Below are positions 8,055 to 16,881 of a DNA stretch of 49,357 bases, piece after piece. The translations under genes and the position numbers were made by a program. The stretch spans positions 1 through 49,357 of the forward strand of contig DATEYP010000046.1 in assembly GCA_035256085.1 (NCBI GenBank), in the 5' to 3' direction. Positions within the stretch are counted from its first letter, which is position 1. Every line of letters starts with the position of its first letter. The notes below the pieces were generated by a model. It had not been told where the DNA came from. It searched no databases and was given only the letters and a program-made list of their open reading frames with translations. This DNA is from UBA6901 sp035256085 (GTDB lineage Bacteria; Pseudomonadota; Gammaproteobacteria; Acidiferrobacterales; UBA6901).

Positions 8055-8212
8055 TCCAACGCCGAGCGGGTGCGTTTCTCGGGAGTAGCGCCATCACGGT
8101 CGAAGCCACGTCGCTTCTCCGTATTAGCACGCGGCACAAAGCGCCAGCCGATCTCCTGCGCATAGGCATGGATGCGGGACTGGACTGTTTTATGTTCAGT
8201 GGGGATAGGCAT
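8051..8212 (-). pseudogene. 5' remnant of a second hsdR gene
   Basis: A 53-codon frame from ATG 8212-8210 to TAA 8051-8053 encodes TEHKTVQSRIHAYAQEIGWR and then FVPRANTEKRRGFDRDGATP. It aligns nearly residue for residue with the first ~36 residues of the full-length HsdR at 857-3844 (SEHKTVQARILAYAQEIGWR). It lacks that gene's repeat insertion and keeps DRDGATPEKRT instead. It starts 3 bp after the stop of the 1513-aa gene, exactly where hsdR would be expected in an hsdM-yhcG-hsdS-X-hsdR operon, and breaks off at the end of the rloAB-like module. About 80% identity to the other copy argues against a fresh duplication. Confidence 0.85.
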
Positions 8213-8215
8213 GTA

Positions 8216-11200
8216 TTACCTTTCAAATTCCTCAAGACCAGATTTCACGTCATTGATGCCTTCGATGCACATCTGGTCGATCAGATCAAGGCAGCGTGGC
8301 GCCCATTCATCGCGCTGGTGCTGTTGGTAGGTACGGAAAATCAGTTTCGCCACTGTGTGGACATCACCACCTCGCTGGGTGCGGATGTCCTTCGCTTCAT
8401 CGCTAAAACGTGCGAGGAATTTTTCGCAAACGACACAGGTAATACCTGGCAGTCGTCTCAGCGATTCTTCCAGTACGTGCAGAATCGGAAACGAGTCCTC
8501 CTGGTAGGCCGCGCTATCGCAAAATGCGGTGATGAGAGACTCGTACGATTCGAGCGGTTCTTTCTCGAGATAACGAAAACAAGACGCCGATGCACGGCGC
8601 ACTTCCGGAGTGTCGTCATTAAAGAGCTTCAACAAATGTTTTTCGCACCATTCCCGACACTCTGCGGAGGCGATATTACAAGCTGCGACGATGGCGACGC
8701 CTTTCCGTTGCGATGCATTTCCAGCCATTGCTTCTTCCACCAAATCAGCCGCAGAATGGCCATAGAGCACCGCGAGACTGGCAAACCGTGCGCCTGCGTT
8801 GTTTGCCTCTTCATCCGTTGAGCGAAGTAACTTTTCAACATATGGGCGCATTTCGCTGTAGTTCTGCCGGAGCCCATGGTAAATGAAGTGATCAGCGTAT
8901 TGGGTTGCCAATAAGCGGTCATCAGCAGAGGCAAGCGACTTGAAGAGGGAAATTGCCAACGGTGTATCGTGGCGAGCTACCGCCAACAGAGTTGAAGCGG
9001 CGCACGAACGCACTGAGACGCTCTTATCGTTCACCAAATGTTCCTGCGTAGTACGGAAGCGTTCGATGTAACTGGCATCCTTCAGAATAAGATCGCGAAT
9101 TGCCTCCGCTGCACGTCCACGTGTCGTGTTGATACCGTGCGTGAGGATGTCGCCTCCGTTGTAGGACTGACCACTTGTTGCCTCGACGTTCCATAACTCC
9201 TTTTCTGGATCTGGATGCTCAGTTGCTAACCAATCGAGCATCTGCACGGCTTCATCTGAAAGCGGCTCTTTAATACTACCGAGCAGATCGGCGATTGCCC
9301 TGCCGCACTCCTCGCGCGATTCACGATAAGCCTTCTGACAGACGGCGAGCTTCAGGTCAGTAGCTGCTGCCGCATCTTTGAGACCGTCCAGCGTCCGCTC
9401 GATATAGGCGGGATTAGTGCCCGGTGGAAATCGCAGGCTCAAGCGGGCAAACCGTTCCGGTTCATTGCGAACATACTCGCGCAGCATTCCAGCAAGCTCC
9501 CGCGCACCGCCTTTTTCTGGGTCGTCCCAACGATGAATTCGTTCCTCCGTGTGATATTTCGCAATCGCCTTAAGCCATTGTTCATCCGTCATCATATCTG
9601 CGTGTCCCTTCTCAATTGGCGATCCGACTGTGAACGTACGGATTCCACGAGGGGCGGCATCAGGTTCCCCAAATTTTCGTTCCAGTTCCTTGAACCGAGA
9701 TTGCGCATTCTTGCTCCGGAGTTCTGGTGGTATCGCTGAGAGCAACGTGTGTTGTGCGCGACCAGCGATCTTGTGCCCTCCGGCGGTGCGTTCGTATTTG
9801 GGCCTATACGCCAGGATCGCTGTTTCCAGCCGTGTCAGATTACCCACGGAACACGATGGAGCGATGGCCTGGATGAGTTGCATGGCGACCCAATATGGAC
9901 TATCTGCGTAGCCACAGTCGAATCGCCACGTCTCGGCACAGAGTAGCGTGGCGGCCTCGTCTGCAAAGTGAGAGGCTCCGCTTGTATACAGATTTAGAAG
10001 AAGAAAATTCGCGATATAAGTATCACGCCTGCGAAGCTCAGCAATGACAGGGCCAAGGGTGTCGGGTTGGTCTTTGGCCGCATGCCCTAACGCAGTAATC
10101 AACGAATTCAGGCAGGCGCTGTCAATCGTGTCGTATTCTTTCTCTTGCAAAAGAAGCCATATTGCACCACGTAACGGCGGTTCTGAGTTGGTTTTGTAAA
10201 CAGCTGCATCTGTAATTTCGAGAACAACTGGCAGAACGTACTGCACAAAAACAGCGGGCGCCTTTTCCGCAGCTTTGAGGAAATACCTGGAGCCAAAGGC
10301 ATCATGGCTGAATATGTCTCTCCACGGAACCCTTCCGTTCTCGTCTTTTTGTTGCTGAATAAGCGTTGAGCGCCTTTTTAACCAATGGGTGATAACTTCT
10401 GGAATCCATTCGGGCTTAGCCTCGGCTAAGCCATGGAGCATGCTCCAGAATGTGCTGTTAACAGCGATAGGCCCCCGTGCCTCATCAAGTGTTCCATCGT
10501 CAATCAGCCGCAAAAACAACTCAAAGAAACGTCGGCTACTCTCGTGGTCCGCCCATTCCACTACATGGCGTAGCCGTAGTGTCCAATCGCCCTCTTTCCC
10601 AACATATGGCTCCAGCAATTCGGCAACTCGATCACCAAATTGCCGCTGGTGGGACCGTAGGTAGTTCACAGCAACATTGACAAGCCATTCGTTCTTAGAA
10701 GCCAGCCACCCCGCTATGAGCCCACGCTTATCAGCAAGATGAAACCAAGTTGGTGAAACAAAGAAGTGTTGCCAAACGAGGGTAGTAAATTTGTCACGCT
10801 TACGCTGATCATATGCGAAGGCTTCCAGTTGCATATTTAACCATGGCTCCAGCACTGCCCATTCATCATCGCCAGGACCTTCCACGCTCACGAGCATTGC
10901 GAGAATTAGGTCTTTGATGTGAGCGCGAACGCGGCTGTCAGTAAGCAAAGTGCGAAGCTCGGAGCAATAACGCAAACGGTCTGCGTCGCGAAGATAGGCG
11001 AGAACCTGCCTAACCTGGGCGCGACGGAAGAGATGCTGCTCCGATGTAGTCAGGAACTCCGCAAGCGGGTGGTCTTTCGTGACAAACGCGCGGGCGAAAC
11101 AGTAGTCGAAAAAACTCTCGTGGCCAAATCCGTAACGTTTGCCATCGAAAGTGAGCACGCCTTCAGATGCCATCTGCGCAACGTAGTCAGTTGCAAACGG

Positions 11201-12757
11201 ATCGAGTTTCTCACGCGGCACAGAGAGTTGCTGAGTGCGAGTCATCTCCTCGCATAGCAGTTCGATGATCAGTGCCCATTGGTCGGTCAACAGAACGGCA
11301 CGCCCGTTGACAGCCCGGCGCTTCGTATCCCAGTAGCGGTCGAAGAGCTCTTTTGCTGTGTTGAACTTCGGAGCGGTCGCCGGGTTGAACTCAGCGTCGA
11401 GAAATAGGGAAAGGTTCTGTGGCAGACGCAGCAACTCCATTTGGCGCGGCTGAAGTATTTCGATACGAAAACCTGCGGCAGAAAATACCGCTTTCACTTC
11501 CTCGGGGGTGAACTCGGAAACTTCGACCTTGGCATGTTGCTCAGACACCATCCGACGGAGCCGATGATCATTTTCCCAATCAAACGCCCGGCAGACGACT
11601 ACCACATGCAGCTTGAGTCTTCCGCGAAGTCCGCGAGCTTCAGCAAGTAACCCCTCCACCGCATCGAAAAGCTCCGCACTCCGGCCGGAAGTTGTGCTGA
11701 CCGCATCCAATTGATCCACAACCAAAACAGCCTCCCTACCGGCGGCTGCCGCGGCCAATACGAGCGCAGGAGATTCTTCCAAACCAAGTTGCTGACCAAG
11801 ATCAGCGGTTGCCGAAACCGGTACGAGGCGATCGGCACGAAACACTAAAACCGGGGTTCCGCGGTTCCGCAGGCTTTCCACGAATTCGACGACGCAGCCG
11901 GTTTTACCAGTGCCCGCTTTACCAGTAAGTACGAAATCACCTCCGAGCGGCTCACTATCGACTTGACTGAGAAGCGCCTGCGTAGCGGTGCGGGAGATCA
12001 GAGACTGCCGAATGAGCTTCTTTCGAGCACCTTCAAGATAGTTCTTGGTTACCTCGGCAATGAGCGGACCTGCCGAATCCAGCTTTGCCAGCCGGCGAAG
12101 CTTGTATCCACGCGTCGCCATACGCTGCACAAGCAAATCTCGTGTTAGCGTCTGATGGACGGAATCCTCTGCAATGCGCCGTAACTCGGCGCTCGCCGAT
12201 TGCGGATCGCTGAGAAATAATGCACTTAGCCCCCACCGCACTTGCTCGTCGAGGCTTGCCTGGTCCATCGTGCGAACTTCAATGCGTCGCAGAACGTCGT
12301 ATGCCGACGCCGCGTTGATGTTGCTCCAGTACTTTCTCAGCCTCTCGAAATTAGCTTCTTGGACCTTGGCCGCGAGAAACTGGGTCTCAAACTCCGATGC
12401 CGATTCCGCCTGCCGTGCGCGCTCGCTGAGTTCTCGCAGTTCTGGTGCATCGCTGCTGGAAACGAACACAAACCGCTCGCTGTTTCCCGATAGTTCGGCA
12501 GATATAGCTTGCAGGAGGTTCACATCGGATGCAGCCAGAGACGCGAGGGTCCATTTGCCGTCTGGGTGGCTGCGCTTTGCCTGGTGCAGTTCGCGCGTTC
12601 CTCCGCTCGTTACCACGAACTCGGCCTTCGTGACTCCGGGGTCTTCAATGCGGATGCTCTCCACCTGCCCGTGCAGCATTCGCACGAACTGCGAAACCGT
12701 CCACGACGATTCGTAGCGGTTACCAAATTTGTCAGATGACCCGCCAGGAAGCGGCAT
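8216..12757 (-). CDS. Avs-like protein: N-terminal PD-(D/E)XK-type nuclease, STAND ATPase, helical repeat tail
   Basis: The protein has 1513 aa. Residues ~5-62 resemble the Cap4/DUF4297-type nuclease start: GNRYESSW, SIRIED with E38, EFVV with E46, and HQAKR with Q59-x-K61, giving a plausible E...E-x-K active site. Walker A is TGKAGTGKT (279-286), Walker B VLVVDQLD (344-351), and a sensor-like VVVVCRAFDWEND follows near 385-398. From about 600 to the end the protein is a long alpha-helical HEAT/TPR-like solenoid. Nuclease–STAND ATPase–repeat sensor is the layout of antiviral STAND (Avs) proteins, which detect phage proteins and then degrade DNA. The gene starts 3 bp after hsdS and ends 3 bp before the hsdR remnant, so it is embedded in the restriction operon. 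The family match is from motifs only; no closer homologue is recognised. Confidence 0.75.
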   Translation of the reverse strand: MPLPGGSSDKFGNRYESSWTVSQFVRMLHGQVESIRIEDPGVTKAEFVVTSGGTRELHQAKRSHPDGKWTLASLAASDVNLLQAISAELSGNSERFVFVSSSDAPELRELSERARQAESASEFETQFLAAKVQEANFERLRKYWSNINAASAYDVLRRIEVRTMDQASLDEQVRWGLSALFLSDPQSASAELRRIAEDSVHQTLTRDLLVQRMATRGYKLRRLAKLDSAGPLIAEVTKNYLEGARKKLIRQSLISRTATQALLSQVDSEPLGGDFVLTGKAGTGKTGCVVEFVESLRNRGTPVLVFRADRLVPVSATADLGQQLGLEESPALVLAAAAAGREAVLVVDQLDAVSTTSGRSAELFDAVEGLLAEARGLRGRLKLHVVVVCRAFDWENDHRLRRMVSEQHAKVEVSEFTPEEVKAVFSAAGFRIEILQPRQMELLRLPQNLSLFLDAEFNPATAPKFNTAKELFDRYWDTKRRAVNGRAVLLTDQWALIIELLCEEMTRTQQLSVPREKLDPFATDYVAQMASEGVLTFDGKRYGFGHESFFDYCFARAFVTKDHPLAEFLTTSEQHLFRRAQVRQVLAYLRDADRLRYCSELRTLLTDSRVRAHIKDLILAMLVSVEGPGDDEWAVLEPWLNMQLEAFAYDQRKRDKFTTLVWQHFFVSPTWFHLADKRGLIAGWLASKNEWLVNVAVNYLRSHQRQFGDRVAELLEPYVGKEGDWTLRLRHVVEWADHESSRRFFELFLRLIDDGTLDEARGPIAVNSTFWSMLHGLAEAKPEWIPEVITHWLKRRSTLIQQQKDENGRVPWRDIFSHDAFGSRYFLKAAEKAPAVFVQYVLPVVLEITDAAVYKTNSEPPLRGAIWLLLQEKEYDTIDSACLNSLITALGHAAKDQPDTLGPVIAELRRRDTYIANFLLLNLYTSGASHFADEAATLLCAETWRFDCGYADSPYWVAMQLIQAIAPSCSVGNLTRLETAILAYRPKYERTAGGHKIAGRAQHTLLSAIPPELRSKNAQSRFKELERKFGEPDAAPRGIRTFTVGSPIEKGHADMMTDEQWLKAIAKYHTEERIHRWDDPEKGGARELAGMLREYVRNEPERFARLSLRFPPGTNPAYIERTLDGLKDAAAATDLKLAVCQKAYRESREECGRAIADLLGSIKEPLSDEAVQMLDWLATEHPDPEKELWNVEATSGQSYNGGDILTHGINTTRGRAAEAIRDLILKDASYIERFRTTQEHLVNDKSVSVRSCAASTLLAVARHDTPLAISLFKSLASADDRLLATQYADHFIYHGLRQNYSEMRPYVEKLLRSTDEEANNAGARFASLAVLYGHSAADLVEEAMAGNASQRKGVAIVAACNIASAECREWCEKHLLKLFNDDTPEVRRASASCFRYLEKEPLESYESLITAFCDSAAYQEDSFPILHVLEESLRRLPGITCVVCEKFLARFSDEAKDIRTQRGGDVHTVAKLIFRTYQQHQRDEWAPRCLDLIDQMCIEGINDVKSGLEEFER

Positions 12758-12760
12758 GGC

Positions 12761-13981
12761 TTACTCCGTGGTAAGCGCTGCCAGTTCTGGCAAGTCGAGG
12801 TCGTGGACACGAATCTGCGCCGTCATCAACTGGTGCAGCAGGGTGCGGAAAAGGTCCGTTAAAGACTGCTTTTTATGTTCATGGATCATCACTTTCTGTT
12901 CCGCCGTGTCCAAGCAGTCAGCGATTTCCATCTGAACGTCTAGCTTCGGATAGAACACCGGCATTGAGCCCAAGACTGTGTTATTAAGGTTAGGCATTAT
13001 TGCGCCAGCGGCGTGGCTGTTCAGCCAAGCGATCACACCAGAAGTTGAGCACAGATAGGAGAGGAAACGGTTGTCTATATGATTTTGGCGCACACGTGCG
13101 AGGAAACAGCCAGTTCCACACAACCACCCCTCCTCATTCTTCGTTACCATTCCGTGCCGTCCAATCTCCCCTCGACGCGCAAAAAGTATGTCACCTGCCT
13201 CCAATTGATGTCGCTTCAGCCGAGCCGCAGTTTCGGAGCTTACTCGTGGCACATCTTCATGATTGATCCTATTTCCCCAAAGATGGGTCGGATTCACAAC
13301 ACCAACGCCTTCCTCCAGATAATCGTGCTTGTGGAGCTGGCTTCCGAAGGGACCGGTTTGTAAAAAGCCATAAGGCAAGCAAGCGAGGTTGCCGAGCGTG
13401 GTTGCTTCCCAACTCTCCGGCACGGGGCCGATTTCGGTTTGTTTTTGGGGTTCGCCGCGTAGGCCTTGGGTGAAGAGTTGGTGGAGGAGCGTCTTTTTCA
13501 GTTCGGCGGTGAGCTGTAGCAGCCGCTCCTGCTGCTCGATCGATCGCTGCACCACGCCCAACACGCCAGCGATCTTGCGCTGTTCGTCCTTATCGGGGCG
13601 AGGAACCGTTTTCTCTTTCAGGACTGTGAAGTGACGGTTGTATCCGCGATTTGGGATGTCGAGACTCAGTAGCGCGTAGTAGAAAAACTTTGGATCGAAA
13701 AGGTCTTCCTTCGGCTTCAGAACTTTTGTGCCGTCTGCTCCAAGAATGAATGGGAAATCCACATACTTCACGCAGCGTGTGTGATCCCCAAAAATCACCA
13801 TCGGAAGATCATCGCGGATAACCCGTTCCTCCACATCCGAGTAGCCGGCTATGAACGCTTGGCCTTGATCGACCACCGGGAAGCGACCGAAAGGCTGGAT
13901 GTCGGCCGAAAGTACTTGGTTCTCTCGCCCAACCTTCGTTTTGCGAACCGCTTCGGGAAATTCGATTGATGGCCAAGACAT
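12761..13981 (-). CDS. hsdS: Type I restriction-modification specificity subunit
   Basis: The 406-aa protein has two target-recognition domains (about 1-130 and 190-350), each followed by a conserved helical spacer. The spacers are DEQRKIAGVLGVVQRSIEQQ with LLHQLFTQGL, and QMEIADCLDTAEQKVMIHEH with LLHQLMTAQI. The sequence TEIGPVPESWE before the second domain is a hallmark of HsdS. HsdS reads the bipartite DNA target for the methylase and the nuclease. The start is 3 bp after the YhcG-like gene stop and the stop is 3 bp before the nuclease-STAND gene. Confidence 0.93.
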   Translation of the reverse strand: MSWPSIEFPEAVRKTKVGRENQVLSADIQPFGRFPVVDQGQAFIAGYSDVEERVIRDDLPMVIFGDHTRCVKYVDFPFILGADGTKVLKPKEDLFDPKFFYYALLSLDIPNRGYNRHFTVLKEKTVPRPDKDEQRKIAGVLGVVQRSIEQQERLLQLTAELKKTLLHQLFTQGLRGEPQKQTEIGPVPESWEATTLGNLACLPYGFLQTGPFGSQLHKHDYLEEGVGVVNPTHLWGNRINHEDVPRVSSETAARLKRHQLEAGDILFARRGEIGRHGMVTKNEEGWLCGTGCFLARVRQNHIDNRFLSYLCSTSGVIAWLNSHAAGAIMPNLNNTVLGSMPVFYPKLDVQMEIADCLDTAEQKVMIHEHKKQSLTDLFRTLLHQLMTAQIRVHDLDLPELAALTTE

Positions 13982-13984
13982 GGG

Positions 13985-15094
13985 CTATACCACCACTTCT
14001 TTTACATACTGCACCCGCTGTTCCCGCACCACCAACGCCCGCTCCCGTTCCAACTCTTCGCGCAGGGCCTCCTCCGTCGGCAGATAGAGCATGTATTTCG
14101 ACGCGAACAACTGTCGGTTCTCGTTGAGCACGGAGTATTTCACCACGGTGTGGTCTTTTTCCGTGCACAGGATGATGCCGACGGTGGGATTGTCGTCCGC
14201 GCCTTTTACCGTGTCCTCGAACAGCCGGACGTACATGTCCATCTGGCCGATGTCCTGGTGGGTCAGTTCGCCGGTTTTGAGATCGACTAGGACGAAGCAT
14301 TTGAGGATGTAGTTGTAGAACACCAGGTCAACGAAGAAGTCCTTGGTCTCCGTTGAGATGCGCTGCTGGCGGGCGACAAAGGCGAAGCCCTTGCCGAGTT
14401 CGAGCATGAAGGTCTGGAGTTTGCCGATGATGGCCTGTTCGAGTTCCGCCTCGCGGAATTCGTGGGCATCCGGGATGCCGAGGAACTCCAGGACATAGGG
14501 GTCTTTGATGAAGTCCTGGGGCGCGGGGGCAAGCGGCGCGGTCTTTTGCTGCATTTCTTCCGTGACCGCCGCCTTGTCGCGGCTCATCAGCAGGCGTTCG
14601 TAGTAGAGGGAGTTGATCTGCCTTTCCAGGGCGCGGGTACTCCAGTTCTGGCTGGCTGCTTCGGTGACGTAATAGGCTCGGGCGGCCTCGTTTTCAACAC
14701 GAATCAGTGCTTTATAGTGGCTCCACGTCAATTCGCTCCGCAGTGCGGAGCGAATTGAGAAGCAGGAATAAAATTGACGCATGTTGCGAAGACTTTGCTC
14801 CGAAAACCCCGTCCCGAACTCCGCGGTCAGGCGGATGGACAGGTTCCTGAGCAGCGCCGCACCGTACTCCGCCCGCTCTTCGCCGCGTTGCTCCTCCTCG
14901 ACTATTTTCCGCCCGACGTTCCAGTAGGCCTCGACCATGGCGAAGTTGACGGCCCGGTAGGCATTGGCGCGGGCAGCGCGGAGGATTTCGGCGATGGATT
15001 GGTATAAATCTCTCCGCGTCGCGGAGAGATTCTGGTCTCCGCGCGCAGGTCTGCCGCCTGATTTTGGTTTGGCTACGGCTTTCTTCCTTTTCAT
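13985..15094 (-). CDS. YhcG/DUF1016-family PDDEXK nuclease
   Basis: The protein has 369 aa from ATG 15094, chosen over the longer frame to 15187. It has AGGGA about 6 bases upstream, and the extra 31 residues are translated repeat DNA (PLPLRERVGVRG). The N-terminal DUF1016_N domain has the typical AYWNVGRKIVEEEQ and FSEQSLRNMRQFY, followed by ALIRVENEAARAYY. The C-terminal nuclease domain has DFFVDLVFYN and FVLVDLKTGELTH, giving the D...D-x-K catalytic set. YhcG proteins frequently sit between hsdM and hsdS; their contribution to type I restriction is not settled. A repeat hairpin separates the gene from hsdM upstream. Confidence 0.9.
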   Translation of the reverse strand: MKRKKAVAKPKSGGRPARGDQNLSATRRDLYQSIAEILRAARANAYRAVNFAMVEAYWNVGRKIVEEEQRGEERAEYGAALLRNLSIRLTAEFGTGFSEQSLRNMRQFYSCFSIRSALRSELTWSHYKALIRVENEAARAYYVTEAASQNWSTRALERQINSLYYERLLMSRDKAAVTEEMQQKTAPLAPAPQDFIKDPYVLEFLGIPDAHEFREAELEQAIIGKLQTFMLELGKGFAFVARQQRISTETKDFFVDLVFYNYILKCFVLVDLKTGELTHQDIGQMDMYVRLFEDTVKGADDNPTVGIILCTEKDHTVVKYSVLNENRQLFASKYMLYLPTEEALREELERERALVVREQRVQYVKEVVV

Positions 15095-15133
15095 GTTTTT
15101 CCCTGAGTCATGTGCCGATGCTTTGATGTAGAT

Positions 15134-15170
15134 ACCCCTCACCCCAACCCTCTCCCGCAAGGGGAGAGGG
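15134..15170. repeat. CCCTCTCCC-type palindromic repeat between hsdM and yhcG
   Basis: CCCCTCACCCCAACCCTCTC is followed by CCGCAAGGGGAGAGGG, the same family as the copies in hsdR, hsdM and many intergenic gaps. It lies upstream of the preferred yhcG start. Confidence 0.85.
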
Positions 15171-15215
15171 AGCGAGAAATCCAGCAACGCGTGGCTTGAT
15201 ACGGATCAGACGCTT

Positions 15216-16847
15216 TCATACGCCAAGCCTCGCCAATATCAGCCGCAGGGCCCGATTCGTTTCCCTGGCCTCTTCTTCCAGGACGTTCAATTCTTCCACG
15301 ATTTCGGCAATGGGGCGATATTCCTCGCCCTCGCCGGTGTGGATGTAGCGGCTCGGCGAGATGTTGTAGTCGTTCTTGGCGATCTCCTCGCGGGTGACGA
15401 TGCGCGAATACTTGCCCACTTCCTTCCACGCGGTGAAGGTGTCGGCGATGCGGGCGATGGCGTCTTCGGGGATGTAGTTCTTGGGATCGCCCTTCACGAA
15501 CTCGCGGCTGGCGTTGAGCAGGAACAGCTTGCCCTGGCGCTCCTTGGGCTTCGAATTGTTCAGCACGATGACGATGCCCGGCGCGCCGGTGTTGTAGAAC
15601 AGGTTTTCCGGCAGGTAGAGCACGCCTTCGATGAGGTCTTGCTCCACGAACCAGCGGCGCACGTCCTTTTCCTTGTTGGTGTTGGCGTTGCCGCTGCCGC
15701 GCGAGGCGGCGCCGGTGTCGAGCACCACGGCGGCGCGGCCCTTGTCGTTGAGGCTGGCGAGGATGTGCTGCATCCAGCCCCAGTCGGCCTTGCTGCCGGG
15801 GAAGCCCGCGCCTTTGGGGAAGCGGTCGAGCTCGTCGGCGTCGTAGTCCTTCTCCTTGAACTCAGTCTGGTTCCACATGGGATTGGCCACCACGCGGTCG
15901 AAGGTCTGGAGGCGGTTGCCCTTGCGAAACTTCGGCTTGCGGAAGGTGTCGCCGATTTGAATCTCGCCTTCCATGTCGTGGATGATCATGTTCATGTTGG
16001 CCATGGCCCAGGTGCCAGGCTCGTTTTCTTGACCGTAGAGTTTGATCGGTGCGTACTGCCCCTCACCCCCGCCCTCTCCCCGCTTCGCGGGGCGAGGGAG
16101 TTTTTTGGCGGTGCGCATCTTCTCGTCCAAGACCAAGCGACACTTGATGAGCAGGCCGGCGGAACCGCAGCAGGGGTCGTACACGTCCATGCCCGGTTCG
16201 GTGTCCATGATGCGCGCCATGACGAGACCGACCTCGGCGGGGGTGTAGAACTCGCCCGCGCTCTGGCCCGAGCCTTCCGCGAACTTGCGGATGAGGTATT
16301 CGTAGCTGCGGCCGATGATGTCCGGCTCCACATCTTTGAGGCCAAGGTGCTTGGCGCTGATGGCCTCGATGAGGCTGGAGAGGCGGTCGTCATCAATGTC
16401 ACGCTGGCCATGGGTGGTGGCGTTGAAGTCCACGCGATCGATGATGCCCTTGAGCAGCGGGTTGGCGTCGGCGATGGCGCGCAGGTGGGTGGTGAGCTGC
16501 TCGCCGATCTTGTCCGAGAGCGTGCGGATAACCGACCAAACGGCGTCGTCCGGGTTCTTGGGCTCCAACGGCAGGTAGAAGCGCACCAGTTTCTTGTCGC
16601 GCTTCACCAGCTTGAAGGCCTTGGCGCGCGAGCCGACCTCTTGGGCGATACGGTTCAGCTCGTCATCGAAGACATCGCACAGACGTTTGGTGAAAATCAG
16701 CGGGAGGATGAACTCCTTGTATTTCGCGGCGTCCTTCGCGCCGCGAATGGAACAGGCGGCGTCCCAGATCCAGGATTCGAGGGATTTTTCTGTCTCGGCG
16801 GCCTTGGTCGGCACCTGCTGTCTCTTGGTATTGATCACTGCGGCCAC
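15216..16847 (-). CDS. hsdM: Type I restriction-modification methylase subunit (N6-adenine)
   Basis: The protein has 543 aa. The N-terminal helical domain (WIWDAACSIRG, FILPLIFTKRLCDVFDDE) leads into the methylase core: EFYTPAEVGLVMARIM, SAM-binding motif I DVYDPCCGSAGLL, and catalytic motif IV as VVANPMWNQ (NPMW instead of the commoner NPPF/Y, as in this HsdM subfamily). The C-terminus (YNISPSRYI, then coiled helices) contacts HsdS. HsdM protects the host by methylating the HsdS target. Between LVLDEKMR and YGQENEPGTWAM there is an in-frame repeat-derived insert (LPRPAKRGEGGGEGQ). vapC ends 34 bp upstream. Confidence 0.95.
   Translation of the reverse strand: MAAVINTKRQQVPTKAAETEKSLESWIWDAACSIRGAKDAAKYKEFILPLIFTKRLCDVFDDELNRIAQEVGSRAKAFKLVKRDKKLVRFYLPLEPKNPDDAVWSVIRTLSDKIGEQLTTHLRAIADANPLLKGIIDRVDFNATTHGQRDIDDDRLSSLIEAISAKHLGLKDVEPDIIGRSYEYLIRKFAEGSGQSAGEFYTPAEVGLVMARIMDTEPGMDVYDPCCGSAGLLIKCRLVLDEKMRTAKKLPRPAKRGEGGGEGQYAPIKLYGQENEPGTWAMANMNMIIHDMEGEIQIGDTFRKPKFRKGNRLQTFDRVVANPMWNQTEFKEKDYDADELDRFPKGAGFPGSKADWGWMQHILASLNDKGRAAVVLDTGAASRGSGNANTNKEKDVRRWFVEQDLIEGVLYLPENLFYNTGAPGIVIVLNNSKPKERQGKLFLLNASREFVKGDPKNYIPEDAIARIADTFTAWKEVGKYSRIVTREEIAKNDYNISPSRYIHTGEGEEYRPIAEIVEELNVLEEEARETNRALRLILARLGV
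16059..16100. repeat. CCCTC-type palindromic repeat inside hsdM
   Basis: CCCTCACCCCCGCCCTCTCC continues into CCGCTTCGCGGGGCGAGGG. The arms pair imperfectly around TTC. It is translated in frame into PAKRGEGGGEG within HsdM, between the SAM-binding motif and the YGQE motif. Confidence 0.8.
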
Positions 16848-16881
16848 TTCTCCCCTCCCTCATTGCCTGACTTAATTAGTA

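Noticed and set aside
8823..8934. Additional small genes opposite or inside the 1513-aa gene
   Set aside because: All such frames are out of phase with a clearly coding strand and have no start signals or family resemblance.
15095..15187. Upstream extension of the YhcG-like protein
   Set aside because: The extra 31 codons translate the palindromic repeat, and a better ribosome-binding site precedes the ATG at 15094.
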